Assembly (NCBI GenBank): GCA_016292215.1
Contig: JAEFBB010000001.1
Span: 62,001-126,000, forward strand
Direction: 5' to 3'
From: Saccharofermentans sp.
GTDB taxonomy: Bacteria > Bacillota > Clostridia > Saccharofermentanales > Saccharofermentanaceae
DNA length: 64,000 nt
Positions within the stretch are counted from its first letter, which is position 1, and the number at the start of each line of letters is the position of its first letter. Made by a program: the position numbers and the translations under genes. The notes beneath the pieces are model-generated. The model did no database searches. It was given only the letters and a program-made list of their open reading frames with translations, and was not told the DNA's origin. Of the stretch, positions 17,768-26,372 are shown piece by piece.

Positions 17768-17799
17768 AACTCCCGCAAAAGTCAGCGGGAGTTTTTCTT
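17768..17799 (+). terminator. Terminator of the orphan RNA unit
   Basis: AACTCCCGC (17768-17776) pairs perfectly with GCGGGAGTT (17785-17793), followed by TTTCTTT. Confidence 0.85.
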
Positions 17800-17856
17800 T
17801 GATCTTTGAAAAGACATCAAGAGCCTAAGTTTATTGATGAATTCTATATTCTATGT

Positions 17857-17865
17857 TGATATAAT
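17857..17865 (+). promoter_or_regulatory. Extended -10 giving a leaderless transcript
   Basis: TGA-TATAAT ends six bases before the ATG at 17872, so transcription should start on the start codon itself. No Shine-Dalgarno is present between them. Confidence 0.6.
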
Positions 17866-17871
17866 ACGTGC

Positions 17872-19119
17872 ATGGATAAGTATAAGAAGCGTTTCAACAA
17901 AACCGAGAAGAACAGATGGGCAGGACTTACGATATCACTGTGTATCGTAGTAATTTTCTACATGCTGCTGTCAAATATCGGCAACTTGAAGGGGTTCTTT
18001 AATTCATTTTTCGCGATCACTTCAACGGTCATCATAGGTGCCGTTATAGCCTATATTGCAAATCCTCTTGCTGTTTTCATCTACAGACATTTAGAGAAGA
18101 AATTCAAAGTCCATAAGAACAACGCGTGGGTCATCTCGGCTGTTATCTCCCTGACGGTGATAATCGGTCTTCTGATCACGCTCTTTATCCTTATCACCCC
18201 GAGGCTCATTGAGAACGTTACGACGTTTGCCAAGGGTCTTAACGGATATATCAACAGCCTGAAAAATCTTGTCCTCAGGACCGAATTCGATGAAGATATC
18301 AAAATGTCCATCATCGGTTTCATCGATGAGAACGCGAGTATCACGGCAGTTGTTACCAGGTATCTTTCCGTAAACGAGATCACGGCCAGCTGGGTATTGA
18401 GTTTTTCCGCAGGCATCGGTGCCAAGGCTTTGGGAGTCATTATCGGAATCATTCTCGCCTACTATTTCCTTTGTGCCAAGAAGAAGCTGATCGACGGATT
18501 AAGCGAATTCTTTTTCCTGGCGATACCTTCGAGGTATTACGAGGATTGGAGAGGCGTGTGCAACAGACTCAATGCGATCTTCTCGAGATTCCTGGTCTGT
18601 GAATTTGTTGATGCACTTCTTGTCGGAATCGTAAATGCGATCTTTATGTTCGCAACGGGCATGCCTTATGTCGTTATCTGTTCTGTGGTCGTATCCATCA
18701 CAAACCTCGCACCGACATTCGGTCCTTTTGTGGGCGCGTTCATCAATGCGGTCATCCTCTTGCTCGTTAAGCCTGATGCGGTAATTCCGTTCCTTATCTT
18801 CACATTGGCATTGCAGCTCATTGACGGTTATGTCATTAAGCCCAGGCTCTTTGGCTCGGCATTGGATGTTCCGCCGTTCCTCGTTCTCGTATTCCTCGTT
18901 GTAGGCGGAAAGATCTGGGGTGTACCGGGCGTGCTTTTGGCGATCCCTTTGGCTGCGATCTTATCTTACATCTACAAGCAGATCGTTGTGCCGTGGCTTG
19001 CCGCGCGCAAGAAGGTCAAGGATGAAGACGAGGCCAAAGAACGCGAAAAGGCTAAGAATAAAGCCGAGAAAAAGGCAGAGGCAGCGTTACCGGAAAATAC
19101 CGATAATAAGAAGAGTTAA
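17872..19119 (+). CDS. AI-2E family transporter
   Basis: The 415-residue membrane protein has the AI-2E family pattern: two N-terminal helices, a long extracytoplasmic loop (about 115-165), then five or six helices including TNLAPTFGPFVGAFINAV and PRLFGSALDVPPFLVLVFLVVGG, which are family hallmarks. The C-terminal 40 residues are a highly charged Lys/Glu/Ala tail. Members export autoinducer-2-type signals or act as Na+/H+ antiporters; the substrate cannot be assigned. The start at 17872 has no ribosome site and lies on the predicted transcription start, so it looks leaderless. It follows the orphan RNA unit by 72 bases. Confidence 0.85.
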   Translation: MDKYKKRFNKTEKNRWAGLTISLCIVVIFYMLLSNIGNLKGFFNSFFAITSTVIIGAVIAYIANPLAVFIYRHLEKKFKVHKNNAWVISAVISLTVIIGLLITLFILITPRLIENVTTFAKGLNGYINSLKNLVLRTEFDEDIKMSIIGFIDENASITAVVTRYLSVNEITASWVLSFSAGIGAKALGVIIGIILAYYFLCAKKKLIDGLSEFFFLAIPSRYYEDWRGVCNRLNAIFSRFLVCEFVDALLVGIVNAIFMFATGMPYVVICSVVVSITNLAPTFGPFVGAFINAVILLLVKPDAVIPFLIFTLALQLIDGYVIKPRLFGSALDVPPFLVLVFLVVGGKIWGVPGVLLAIPLAAILSYIYKQIVVPWLAARKKVKDEDEAKEREKAKNKAEKKAEAALPENTDNKKS

Positions 19120-19156
19120 TTGGAATAAGGATAGATATTAACGGGAGGGAATGAAA

Positions 19157-19783
19157 ATGGCTATTTGTCCCAGCTGCGGAACGTTTAATAACGATAACAA
19201 CAAATTTTGCATGGCCTGTGGAGCTGTGATTCCTGTAATGCAGCCGGCCCAGCCCGTCCAAGCTGCCCAGCCTGTAACACAACCTGTTCAGCCGGCCCAG
19301 CCTGCCGCAGCTCCTGTATATCAGCCCGCTCAAGCAGCCCAGCCTGCCGCAGCCCCGGTTTATCAGCCCGTACAGCAGGCTGCTCCCGGACAAAAGCCCA
19401 TGATACCTGTAGTTCAGACCACACCGTCTGCGCCGGTTCCGCCGCTTAACGGGAACGATGTAAATGCAGTATATATGCAGCCCGAATACCTTAAGACATA
19501 TTCGGATACTCCCAGACAGGGTAACAACAAGTACTGCAAGACCGGTTTTGCTCTGGCCATTATCGGCATTTTCTGCATGGGTCTGACTTGCCCTGTCTCG
19601 ATCGTCTTTTGCATTATCGGTTTCTTTGACGCGCGCAAAAAGCAGGAAGAGGGCAAGATCCTGGCAATTCCGGGCTTTGTCATCTCAACGTTCATACTTT
19701 TCTGTCTTATTGTAACGGCAATTGCTGAGCCGTCAGTTTATACCGAATTTATCGAATTGTGGAAAACTGTCTTCAACAGGTAA
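19157..19783 (+). CDS. Zinc-ribbon, Pro/Ala/Gln-repeat membrane protein (DUF4190-like)
   Basis: Start chosen at 19157 because GGAGGG (19144-19149) gives seven-base spacing; the ATG at 19151 is too close. The 208-residue protein begins with a zinc ribbon (CPSCG ... CMACG), then about 80 residues of repeated PAQPV/AAPVYQP units, then two hydrophobic helices (about 135-185) in a DUF4190-like arrangement. Such proteins are common in Clostridia and of unknown role; the cytoplasmic ribbon plus a flexible linker suggests an adaptor at the membrane. The repeat tract has some direct-repeat DNA and may vary in length between strains. Confidence 0.7.
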   Translation: MAICPSCGTFNNDNNKFCMACGAVIPVMQPAQPVQAAQPVTQPVQPAQPAAAPVYQPAQAAQPAAAPVYQPVQQAAPGQKPMIPVVQTTPSAPVPPLNGNDVNAVYMQPEYLKTYSDTPRQGNNKYCKTGFALAIIGIFCMGLTCPVSIVFCIIGFFDARKKQEEGKILAIPGFVISTFILFCLIVTAIAEPSVYTEFIELWKTVFNR

Positions 19784-19801
19784 CACTTGCTCAACATTTC
19801 T

Positions 19802-19881
19802 TGATATAATCCTTATATAGGCATGACGTTATTTGGGGAGTCGTGCTTCTGGGGAATACGGATAAATAGGAGAAGATAATC
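19802..19881 (+). promoter_or_regulatory. Promoter and hairpin leader of lipoprotein 1
   Basis: TGA-TATAAT (19802-19810) is an extended -10. The leader opens with GCATGAC and GTCGTGC forming a 7-bp stem around a 12-base loop ending TTGGGGA, then TTCTGGGGAA, then AGGAG. The same layout precedes the paralogue at 22454 and the CAAX protease at 44369. Confidence 0.5.
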
Positions 19882-22320
19882 ATGATTACGGCAAAAAGAT
19901 TATCAGCCGCTTTTTTGGCGGCGGTTCTTTTCGCGTCTTCGGTAATGAGCGCAGGATGCGGCAAGAAAAAACAGGAAGGAAAGGTCTCAGCGGAAGATCC
20001 GTGGTTCTCGGCTACGAAGATAAGGATAGGAGACCGGTTTTTTCAGGACAAGGAAAACCAGGGCATAGATTCCAAGTTTATCGGCTTGGCTGAAGATAAA
20101 GCAGTATTCCTTGTAAGCGGATACAAAAGGGCACCCGAAGGCGTAAACGAAGAGTATTATGACTTTTTTTCATCGATGTTTTATTATTTCGAGATATTCA
20201 GCGGCAATTCAACGCTTGAAGGGTCCATAGATATCAGGGGCAAGATCGACGACTATATTATTAAAGAGTACGGCGAGAAAGCAAATTGGCAGTTGTTGAC
20301 GGATTATACTATCAAAGACAAGGCCGTTACGGCTATGATATTCGCTTATCTCCCGGCAGGTGTTAATGACACCTATGTACAAAAATGCGTGCATGTGAGT
20401 TTTGACATTGAAAGCGGTGAGATCACCGGATTCGATCTGTCTTCGAATACTGACGTGCGGTATACGGAAGGAAGCTACGATTTCGACGGTTATGTTGTGA
20501 AGACCAGCTCAAATTACTGGGGAACTCAGACCGAGTATGTTATCGATGTCACACGTCCCGACGGTACAAAGGAGCAATACGACGCCTCAAAACTCCTTAC
20601 GGGACGCACTATCGCGTATATTACTGACATGCTGTATCTGGGAAACGGCAAAGTGGTAATGACTGCTTTCACTCTGGAAGTCGTCGGGCAGCAGTTATAC
20701 GAGATGGATCTCAAAACCGGTCAGTTCACAGAATATACGGGTGATGATTCATTTATCAGAAGTATTATCGGATGGGTAAAATATATGCCCGGTATCGGCA
20801 ATATCATTGTCGACGGAGAAGGCATCAAGACGGTCGATCTCGAAAACAAGACCAAGACCAATTATTTCTCTTTCGAAGACTGCAATATAAACCGCAGTGA
20901 AGCCGTGACTATGGAGCTCCTCGCGATGACAGAGGATAAGATATATATGTCCGCGTACCCGCCGGGAGGTCTTGGAACCGTTAATTCACCGGAACTGAAT
21001 GCGCTGAATCTTTATATCCTCACTAAGGAAAAGACCAATCCGCATGCGGGAAAGACCATCATAAAAGCGACAACATTAGGTGATTATTCGTATTCGGTAT
21101 GTGAAGCAGTATCGGTCTTTAACGATACGAATCCTGATTACTTCATCAAGCTCGATAATAAGTATTCTTCCGAGTATTTTATAAGCAACGGCGGAATCAG
21201 TTTTTGGGATGAGAATTACGGTGACAAGCTTACTGAGGCCACTATCGAACTCACCTATCAATTGAGGATGGACCTTATGAATGGCGAAGGTCCGGATATA
21301 GTTTTCGGAGGCGCAGAATATTCTCATCTGAACAGCAGTGATTGTTTTCTGGATCTTAAACAGGAGATAAGTACCGAAGGACTTTTTGAGAATGTGATTG
21401 AAGCGAATGAGTACGACGGCAAACTGTATCAGTGCCCTCTGGCTTTTTACGTAACAGGAATAGTCGCTCCCAAAAAAGATGTCGGTCAGGATCAATGCGG
21501 ATTTGACTTTGACCAGTATAAGGTTTTTGTAGAAGGTCCTTGTAACGGCGAAGATCCTCTCAGTTTTGATAGCAGCAGGACAGGTTTTTTTATTACATGT
21601 GTAAGCAAGATGCAGGATGCATGCTGGGATGATGAGAGACAGAGCTATGACACTCCGGCATTCCGGGAATTAGCTGAATATGTAAATGCCAACGTAACGG
21701 AACAGCCTTACGAAAATTTTGAATATGAATTGGTTCCGGTTGAAAGCAGCAAGCGAAATAATACTTATGAGTACTTAATGACATTTCCTTATTTCATGTA
21801 TATCTATTCTGACAGTATATCGGACATGAAGATCCTGGGTGCGCCTTCTGTAGACGGCAGAGGTCCGGCAATAAAATCAGGACCCTCGGTCGGAATAGCC
21901 GCACAGACGAAAGAAAAGACTGCTTGCATCGACTTCGTTAATCTTCTTCTTTCTGAGGATATACAGGAATGCTTTGAAGAATGGGATGAATGCACACCTT
22001 TGAGAAGATCCGCTTTTGAGACAGCAGGACACAGGCAGGTGGATGCTTATAACGAGAACTATCGCCAGAATGCGAGCAGATATACAAGGATACAGCTAAT
22101 AGAGTATATGTATGCATGGTGCGAGATCGACAGCAGCGCAGTTGATGAGTATGAGAAGATGATCGAGAGCTGCAAGTCGATGACTGCATTTGATCCGGCG
22201 CTCGAGAAGATATTAGAAGAAGAGATGCCTGCTTATTTCGCGGGGCAGAAATCTTTGGACGAGGTCATAACCATAATCAATGACCGGTCAAAAACTTACA
22301 TAAGCGAACGTTCAAATTAA
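19882..22320 (+). CDS. Lipoprotein: propeller-like sensor fused to solute-binding domain (paralogue 1)
   Basis: An 812-residue secreted lipoprotein (lipobox SAGC). Residues about 30-385 are a beta-rich region with repeated strand patterns (NGKVVMTAFTLEVVGQQLYEMDL..., NIIVDGEGIKTVDL) like a propeller. Residues about 390-810 resemble an ABC sugar-type extracellular binding protein: DLMNGEGPDIVFGGAEYSHLNSSDCFLDL is the usual GxGPDI...L..L.. motif, followed by DGKLYQCPLAFYVTGI. No ABC permease or ATPase gene is near, so it may be a sensor or capture lipoprotein rather than a transporter part. A tandem paralogue follows. AGGAG precedes the ATG by eight bases. A terminator separates the two copies. 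Confidence 0.7.
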   Translation: MITAKRLSAAFLAAVLFASSVMSAGCGKKKQEGKVSAEDPWFSATKIRIGDRFFQDKENQGIDSKFIGLAEDKAVFLVSGYKRAPEGVNEEYYDFFSSMFYYFEIFSGNSTLEGSIDIRGKIDDYIIKEYGEKANWQLLTDYTIKDKAVTAMIFAYLPAGVNDTYVQKCVHVSFDIESGEITGFDLSSNTDVRYTEGSYDFDGYVVKTSSNYWGTQTEYVIDVTRPDGTKEQYDASKLLTGRTIAYITDMLYLGNGKVVMTAFTLEVVGQQLYEMDLKTGQFTEYTGDDSFIRSIIGWVKYMPGIGNIIVDGEGIKTVDLENKTKTNYFSFEDCNINRSEAVTMELLAMTEDKIYMSAYPPGGLGTVNSPELNALNLYILTKEKTNPHAGKTIIKATTLGDYSYSVCEAVSVFNDTNPDYFIKLDNKYSSEYFISNGGISFWDENYGDKLTEATIELTYQLRMDLMNGEGPDIVFGGAEYSHLNSSDCFLDLKQEISTEGLFENVIEANEYDGKLYQCPLAFYVTGIVAPKKDVGQDQCGFDFDQYKVFVEGPCNGEDPLSFDSSRTGFFITCVSKMQDACWDDERQSYDTPAFRELAEYVNANVTEQPYENFEYELVPVESSKRNNTYEYLMTFPYFMYIYSDSISDMKILGAPSVDGRGPAIKSGPSVGIAAQTKEKTACIDFVNLLLSEDIQECFEEWDECTPLRRSAFETAGHRQVDAYNENYRQNASRYTRIQLIEYMYAWCEIDSSAVDEYEKMIESCKSMTAFDPALEKILEEEMPAYFAGQKSLDEVITIINDRSKTYISERSN

Positions 22321-22327
22321 CATACAG

Positions 22328-22366
22328 ACACCCATTGAATTTGTGTAATTCAATGGGTGTTTTTTA
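22328..22366 (+). terminator. Terminator between the paralogous lipoproteins
   Basis: A perfect 14-bp stem, ACACCCATTGAATT (22328-22341) with its complement at 22347-22360, is followed by TTTTT. Confidence 0.88.
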
Positions 22367-22379
22367 CAAAACGGTTTTA

Positions 22380-22453
22380 TATAATGCAAATAGAAGTACG
22401 ACATTATGGGGATCGTACTTATTGGGGATTTTTTAGAAGAATAGGAGTACATC
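22380..22453 (+). promoter_or_regulatory. Promoter and hairpin leader of lipoprotein 2
   Basis: TATAAT (22380-22385) is followed by a perfect 8-bp stem AAGTACGA/TCGTACTT around a loop ending TTATGGGGA, then ATTGGGGAT and AGGAG. The stem bases differ from those at 19820 while pairing is kept. Confidence 0.5.
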
Positions 22454-24967
22454 ATGAGAACGGAAAAATTGATTTCCGCTGCGATGGCAGCGGCTGTTTT
22501 TGCTACCTCGATTTTTGTATCAGGCTGCAACAAACGAAAAGATGAAGGCACCGACAAATTTGTATCGGCAGACGATCCGTGGTACACGGTCAAAGAAGTT
22601 ACGGTAGGTGAGAGATTTGCGGATGATCCGGAAGTCGATTACATGAATGTGGCGTTTGCCGGCATTGAAGACGGTAAGATGGTCTTTAGTCTGACAGGCC
22701 AGTACTTTACCCCGGTAGGAAAAGAAGTAAGCTGGGAGGAGCTCATGTTCGGGTTTATAGATGTTTACAGCGCTGACGGCGACTACGAAAGATCTATAGA
22801 TATCAACAAGCTGTTTAATGAAACGGAATTATACAAACCTTCTGAAGAAGAGATGGAGAAATACCGCGAAGGATACAGGAAAATGGTCGGAGATCCTAAT
22901 GCGGAATATGAGTTTGAAGCTTCTTGGATGATCGATAACGGCGTTAAGCTCAAAGACGGAAAAGTAGTGTTTACGGCTTCGGCTTACATTCCGTCATACG
23001 ATTTTATGAATTTCTATCCGATCGTAGAAGAGTTCACGGTAGATCTTAACAGCGGAGCATTGCTTTCGCACGGTTTGCGCGGATCTAATGACGGTAATTC
23101 TAATGAATCTGATTATGATTACGTTGAAGAAACGTTTGATTTCGAAGGTTATACAGTCGAATCCGCAGTTAAATACAATATGGACGTTATGACAAACGTA
23201 TTGGTCATTACGGATCCTGAAGGAAAGAAAAATGTTATTCCATTGGATCTTGCCTTACCCGACGTTGCGATCAATTACGTAAATGGAATGATGTATCTTG
23301 GTGACGATAAAGTGATCGTCAGCATCACTACCATGGATTATAACGATCTGTATTATGAATTGGATCTCAAGAACGGTTCTTTAACGCCGTATCTGCAGGA
23401 TGTTTCCAGGATTGCAAACGAGTTCTGGAATACCACTTACGTAAACGGTACCGGAAATATAATCGTTGATACCGAAGGTGTCAAAACCGTAAATGTCAGG
23501 GAAAACAAGATCGAGACTATCCTGTCTTTTGATGAATGCAACATCAACCGTATGGCAAGCTCTTTTATGCAGCTCCTGACGATCGAAGACGACAAAATGT
23601 ATCTGAACGGAATGTTTGTTTATTCGAGTCAGTATTATGCAGGCGCCGCGGTTAATCCGATGCCGCTTTACATCCTGACCAAAGAGCAGACAAATCCTAA
23701 CGCAGGAAAGAAGATATTGACGCTTGCTTCCCTTAATTCACTTTCTTATGCGGCATACGATGCTATATGCACGTATAACAATACGAACGAAGAGTATTTC
23801 GTTAAGATCGATGATACATATTCTTTACAGAAAAAGATCAGCAGCGGAGATATTACTTACAACGATGACGATTTCGATGAGAAGTATGATAAGGCCATGT
23901 CAGATCTGTCATATCAGCTGATGTCGGATCTGATCGCAGGCGACGGGCCGGACATTGTAATGGACGCAGCTTCCATCCCGCATCTGAACAGCGGAGACGT
24001 CTTTATAGATCTGAAGAAAGATATAGGCACAACAGGACTTTTCGGAAACATCGTAAAAGCTTCGGAAAAGAACGGAAAGATCTATAACTTCCCGATCACT
24101 GTCCTCGTAGAGGGAATCCTCGCGAAAAAGTCCGATGTGGGCAATAAACAGACCGGATTTACTTATGAGCAGTATAAGGACTTTGTCAGCGGGCCTTGTA
24201 ACGGAAAAGATCCTTTGGAATGCGGAAAGAACAAGTTTTTCACGACCTGCATGAGCGGCATGCACGAGGAGTTTATCAAAGGCAATAAAGCCGATTTTGA
24301 CAAAGACGAATTTAAGAAGCTTGCCGAGTATGTATATGAGAATGTAAATGAGCCGATGGACATTGATGAATTCAAGGTTATCGGAGCCGTGGAGAGCAAA
24401 ACATTCAGCCCTACTTATGAGAACATGATCTCTTTCCCGTACGTGCTATACAGATACTCGGATAATATTTCAAACATAAAGATATTGGGATTGCCTTCAA
24501 AAGACGGAAGGGGCCCGAACATATCAGTTGACTGCTCTGCAGCCGTGTCTGTTAATTCAAAGGAGAAAAATGCTAGCATTGAGTTCATAAAAACACTGCT
24601 TTCCGATGAGATACAGGCAGATTTTGTTTATCGCGACGGCATTGTTCCGGTAAAGAAAGCGGTATATGAGGACTGCGCAAACGCGGCGGTCGAAAAGTAC
24701 AATGAGCTGTATGAACGCTTCTCTGAGATCTATGACCCGAATCAACTTGTTGAATTTGGTTATCCTTGGCATGCGGTAGACAAATCGGCAGTCAATGATT
24801 TTAAGGAGATGCTTGAGTCGTGCGAGGCTTTATCGTCGAGCGATCCGGGAATCACCATGATCTTAAATGAAGAAATGCCCGCATATTTTACAGGTCAGAA
24901 ATCGCTTGATGAGGTCATTACGATCATTAATGACCGTGCGAATACATACTTAAACGAGCGCGGCTGA
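22454..24967 (+). CDS. Lipoprotein: propeller-like sensor fused to solute-binding domain (paralogue 2)
   Basis: The 837-residue paralogue of the 19882 product, clearly colinear: lipobox VSGC, DDPWYTVKEVTVGERF near the N terminus, the beta-rich region with GTGNIIVDTEGVKTVNV, and the binding-protein half with DLIAGDGPDIVMDAASIPHLNSGDVFIDL and NGKIYNFPI. Both end with the same segment, PAYFTGQKSLDEVITIINDR. Divergence is large enough to make this an old duplication, each copy having its own promoter, leader hairpin and ribosome site. Function is inferred only from the fold: surface binding of a sugar or peptide. No partner transporter is nearby. Confidence 0.7.
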   Translation: MRTEKLISAAMAAAVFATSIFVSGCNKRKDEGTDKFVSADDPWYTVKEVTVGERFADDPEVDYMNVAFAGIEDGKMVFSLTGQYFTPVGKEVSWEELMFGFIDVYSADGDYERSIDINKLFNETELYKPSEEEMEKYREGYRKMVGDPNAEYEFEASWMIDNGVKLKDGKVVFTASAYIPSYDFMNFYPIVEEFTVDLNSGALLSHGLRGSNDGNSNESDYDYVEETFDFEGYTVESAVKYNMDVMTNVLVITDPEGKKNVIPLDLALPDVAINYVNGMMYLGDDKVIVSITTMDYNDLYYELDLKNGSLTPYLQDVSRIANEFWNTTYVNGTGNIIVDTEGVKTVNVRENKIETILSFDECNINRMASSFMQLLTIEDDKMYLNGMFVYSSQYYAGAAVNPMPLYILTKEQTNPNAGKKILTLASLNSLSYAAYDAICTYNNTNEEYFVKIDDTYSLQKKISSGDITYNDDDFDEKYDKAMSDLSYQLMSDLIAGDGPDIVMDAASIPHLNSGDVFIDLKKDIGTTGLFGNIVKASEKNGKIYNFPITVLVEGILAKKSDVGNKQTGFTYEQYKDFVSGPCNGKDPLECGKNKFFTTCMSGMHEEFIKGNKADFDKDEFKKLAEYVYENVNEPMDIDEFKVIGAVESKTFSPTYENMISFPYVLYRYSDNISNIKILGLPSKDGRGPNISVDCSAAVSVNSKEKNASIEFIKTLLSDEIQADFVYRDGIVPVKKAVYEDCANAAVEKYNELYERFSEIYDPNQLVEFGYPWHAVDKSAVNDFKEMLESCEALSSSDPGITMILNEEMPAYFTGQKSLDEVITIINDRANTYLNERG

Positions 24968-24990
24968 GACGATCCGATGACAAAAAACAG

Positions 24991-25018
24991 TTGACATTTG
25001 GGCTGACTAGTATTATTT
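24991..25018 (+). promoter_or_regulatory. Promoter of the trp operon
   Basis: A perfect TTGACA (24991-24996) lies upstream of TATTATT. The -10 spacing is 14 to 16 bases depending on register, so the -10 assignment is uncertain. Confidence 0.5.
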
Positions 25019-25019
25019 T

Positions 25020-25289
25020 TGTCATAACAATCAAACCGTTGAAGCGGAGATAAAGATAGTAGAGGCCATACAGAGAGCTTCCGTTGCTGAGAGTGAAGCT
25101 GGAACCGGATTATCAAATGGACCGCGGAGGGTGCATTAAATGTGCAACGTAAGACTCGCGTAAGCAGTCCGGGATATGTTGGTATCCTTTGAGTGTGCGT
25201 CTCACAAACGCAAAGCCAGGGTGGCACCGCGGATTATTAGTTAATTCGTCCCCGGCAGGAACACTATAATTCCTGCTGGGGATTTTTAT
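25020..25289 (+). promoter_or_regulatory. T-box riboswitch, tRNA-Trp specific
   Basis: The invariant T-box AGGGTGGCACCGCGG is at 25218-25232. Upstream, AGAGAGC and the GCTGAGAG-type segment belong to stem I, and the specifier region AAATGGACC holds TGG (tryptophan). The terminator is TCCCCGGCAGGAA (25249-25261) with TTCCTGCTGGGGA (25270-25282) and a T-run. Uncharged tRNA-Trp binding would favour the antiterminator and allow transcription into trpD. Confidence 0.92.
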
Positions 25290-25326
25290 TTCCGGCAGAA
25301 AAACCAACCGGAAGGAGAAAGAAAAA

Positions 25327-26352
25327 ATGATTAAGGCGGCAATCGAAAAGATCGTAAACAAGCAGGACCTCACTTATGAAGAGGCTTACGAGACAATGAA
25401 CGAGATAATGAGCGGCATGTCCACATCGACACAGAACGCTGCATTCCTCGCTGCACTGTCCACAAAGAGCGCAGGCTTTGAGACCATCGATGAGATCACT
25501 GGATGCGCTGCAGCAATGCGTGACCACGCTACAAAGGTAGACAAGGGCGATATGGAAGTCCTTGAGATCGTAGGAACAGGCGGAGACAGAGCGCAGAGTT
25601 TTAACATCTCCACAACATCAGCATTCGTTATCGCTTCAGCAGGCATCAAGGTCGCTAAGCACGGCAACCGCGCGGCTTCTTCAAAGTCAGGCACCGCTGA
25701 CTGCCTCGAAGCTCTTGGCGCTAACATCAACTTAGATCCCGAAAAGTGCGTTGAGCTTCTTAAAGAAGTAGGCTTCTGCTTCTTCTTTGCTCAGAAGTAT
25801 CACACTTCAATGAAGTATGTAGGACCCATCCGTAAGGAGCTGGGCTTCAGAACGGTATTCAATATCCTTGGCCCCTTGACCAATCCCGCACAGCCTGACT
25901 TCTATCTTTTAGGCGTTTACGACCAGTATCTTGCTGAACCCGTTGCTCATGTATTAAAGTCATTGGGTGCAAAGAGAGCGCTCGTAGTATACGGCGAAGA
26001 CAAGCTCGATGAGATCTCAGGATCAGCAGAGACTTTCGTAGCTGAATTAAGAGCTGACGGCACCATCACAACTTATGAGATCAAGCCTGAGGACTTCGGC
26101 TTCGAAAGATGCACAAAGGATGATATCGTAGGCGGAACACCTGCAGAGAACGCTGAGACCACAAGAGGCATTCTCGAAGGCAAGATCACAGGTCCCAAGA
26201 GAAACGTCGTTTGCATGAACGCCGGCGCAGCTATCTATGCGGCTGGAAAGGCTAAGACTATAGAAGAGGGCGTAGGCCAGGCCAAGCACCTTATCGACAG
26301 CGGCGCAGCTCTCGAAGCGCTTAACAGATTTGTTGAAGCATCTAACAAGTAA
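25327..26352 (+). CDS. trpD: Anthranilate phosphoribosyltransferase
   Basis: TrpD transfers phosphoribose from PRPP to anthranilate, the second step of tryptophan synthesis. The 341-residue protein contains [24 protein letters not shown] (PRPP-binding glycines at about 79-82), [21 protein letters not shown] and the metal-binding KLDE region ([11 protein letters not shown]). [11 protein letters not shown] is also typical. It is the first gene after the T-box; no trpE or trpG precedes it. GGAAGGAGAAA lies upstream of the ATG. Confidence 0.96.
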   Translation: MIKAAIEKIVNKQDLTYEEAYETMNEIMSGMSTSTQNAAFLAALSTKSAGFETIDEITGCAAAMRDHATKVDKGDMEVLEIVGTGGDRAQSFNISTTSAFVIASAGIKVAKHGNRAASSKSGTADCLEALGANINLDPEKCVELLKEVGFCFFFAQKYHTSMKYVGPIRKELGFRTVFNILGPLTNPAQPDFYLLGVYDQYLAEPVAHVLKSLGAKRALVVYGEDKLDEISGSAETFVAELRADGTITTYEIKPEDFGFERCTKDDIVGGTPAENAETTRGILEGKITGPKRNVVCMNAGAAIYAAGKAKTIEEGVGQAKHLIDSGAALEALNRFVEASNK

Positions 26353-26372
26353 TTCAAGTAAAGGAAACCATC

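Larger units (their letters stand above)
17569..17799 (+). ncRNA. Candidate structured RNA with sequestered Shine-Dalgarno
   Basis: About 230 bases between an extended -10 and a strong terminator, with no long ORF. The 5' half folds into one rod (17575-17699). Its helices are: GAAA 17575-17578/TTTC 17696-17699; AACTCAAT 17581-17588/ATTGAGTT 17688-17695; AAGT/ACTT (17589-17592/17681-17684); GGAGG 17597-17601/CCTCC 17664-17668; and GAGACCAA 17603-17610/TTGGTCTC 17640-17647. That gives some 29 pairs with bulges. The rod buries a perfect AAGGAGGTGA and the A of the following ATG. It could be a regulatory RNA, a 6S-like rod or a self-occluding peptide mRNA. I do not recognise an existing family. 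Confidence 0.5.

Noticed and set aside
19230-19400. CRISPR-like or minisatellite array
   Set aside because: The repeats are degenerate codons for a Pro/Ala/Gln linker within a coding frame, without spacers of constant length.
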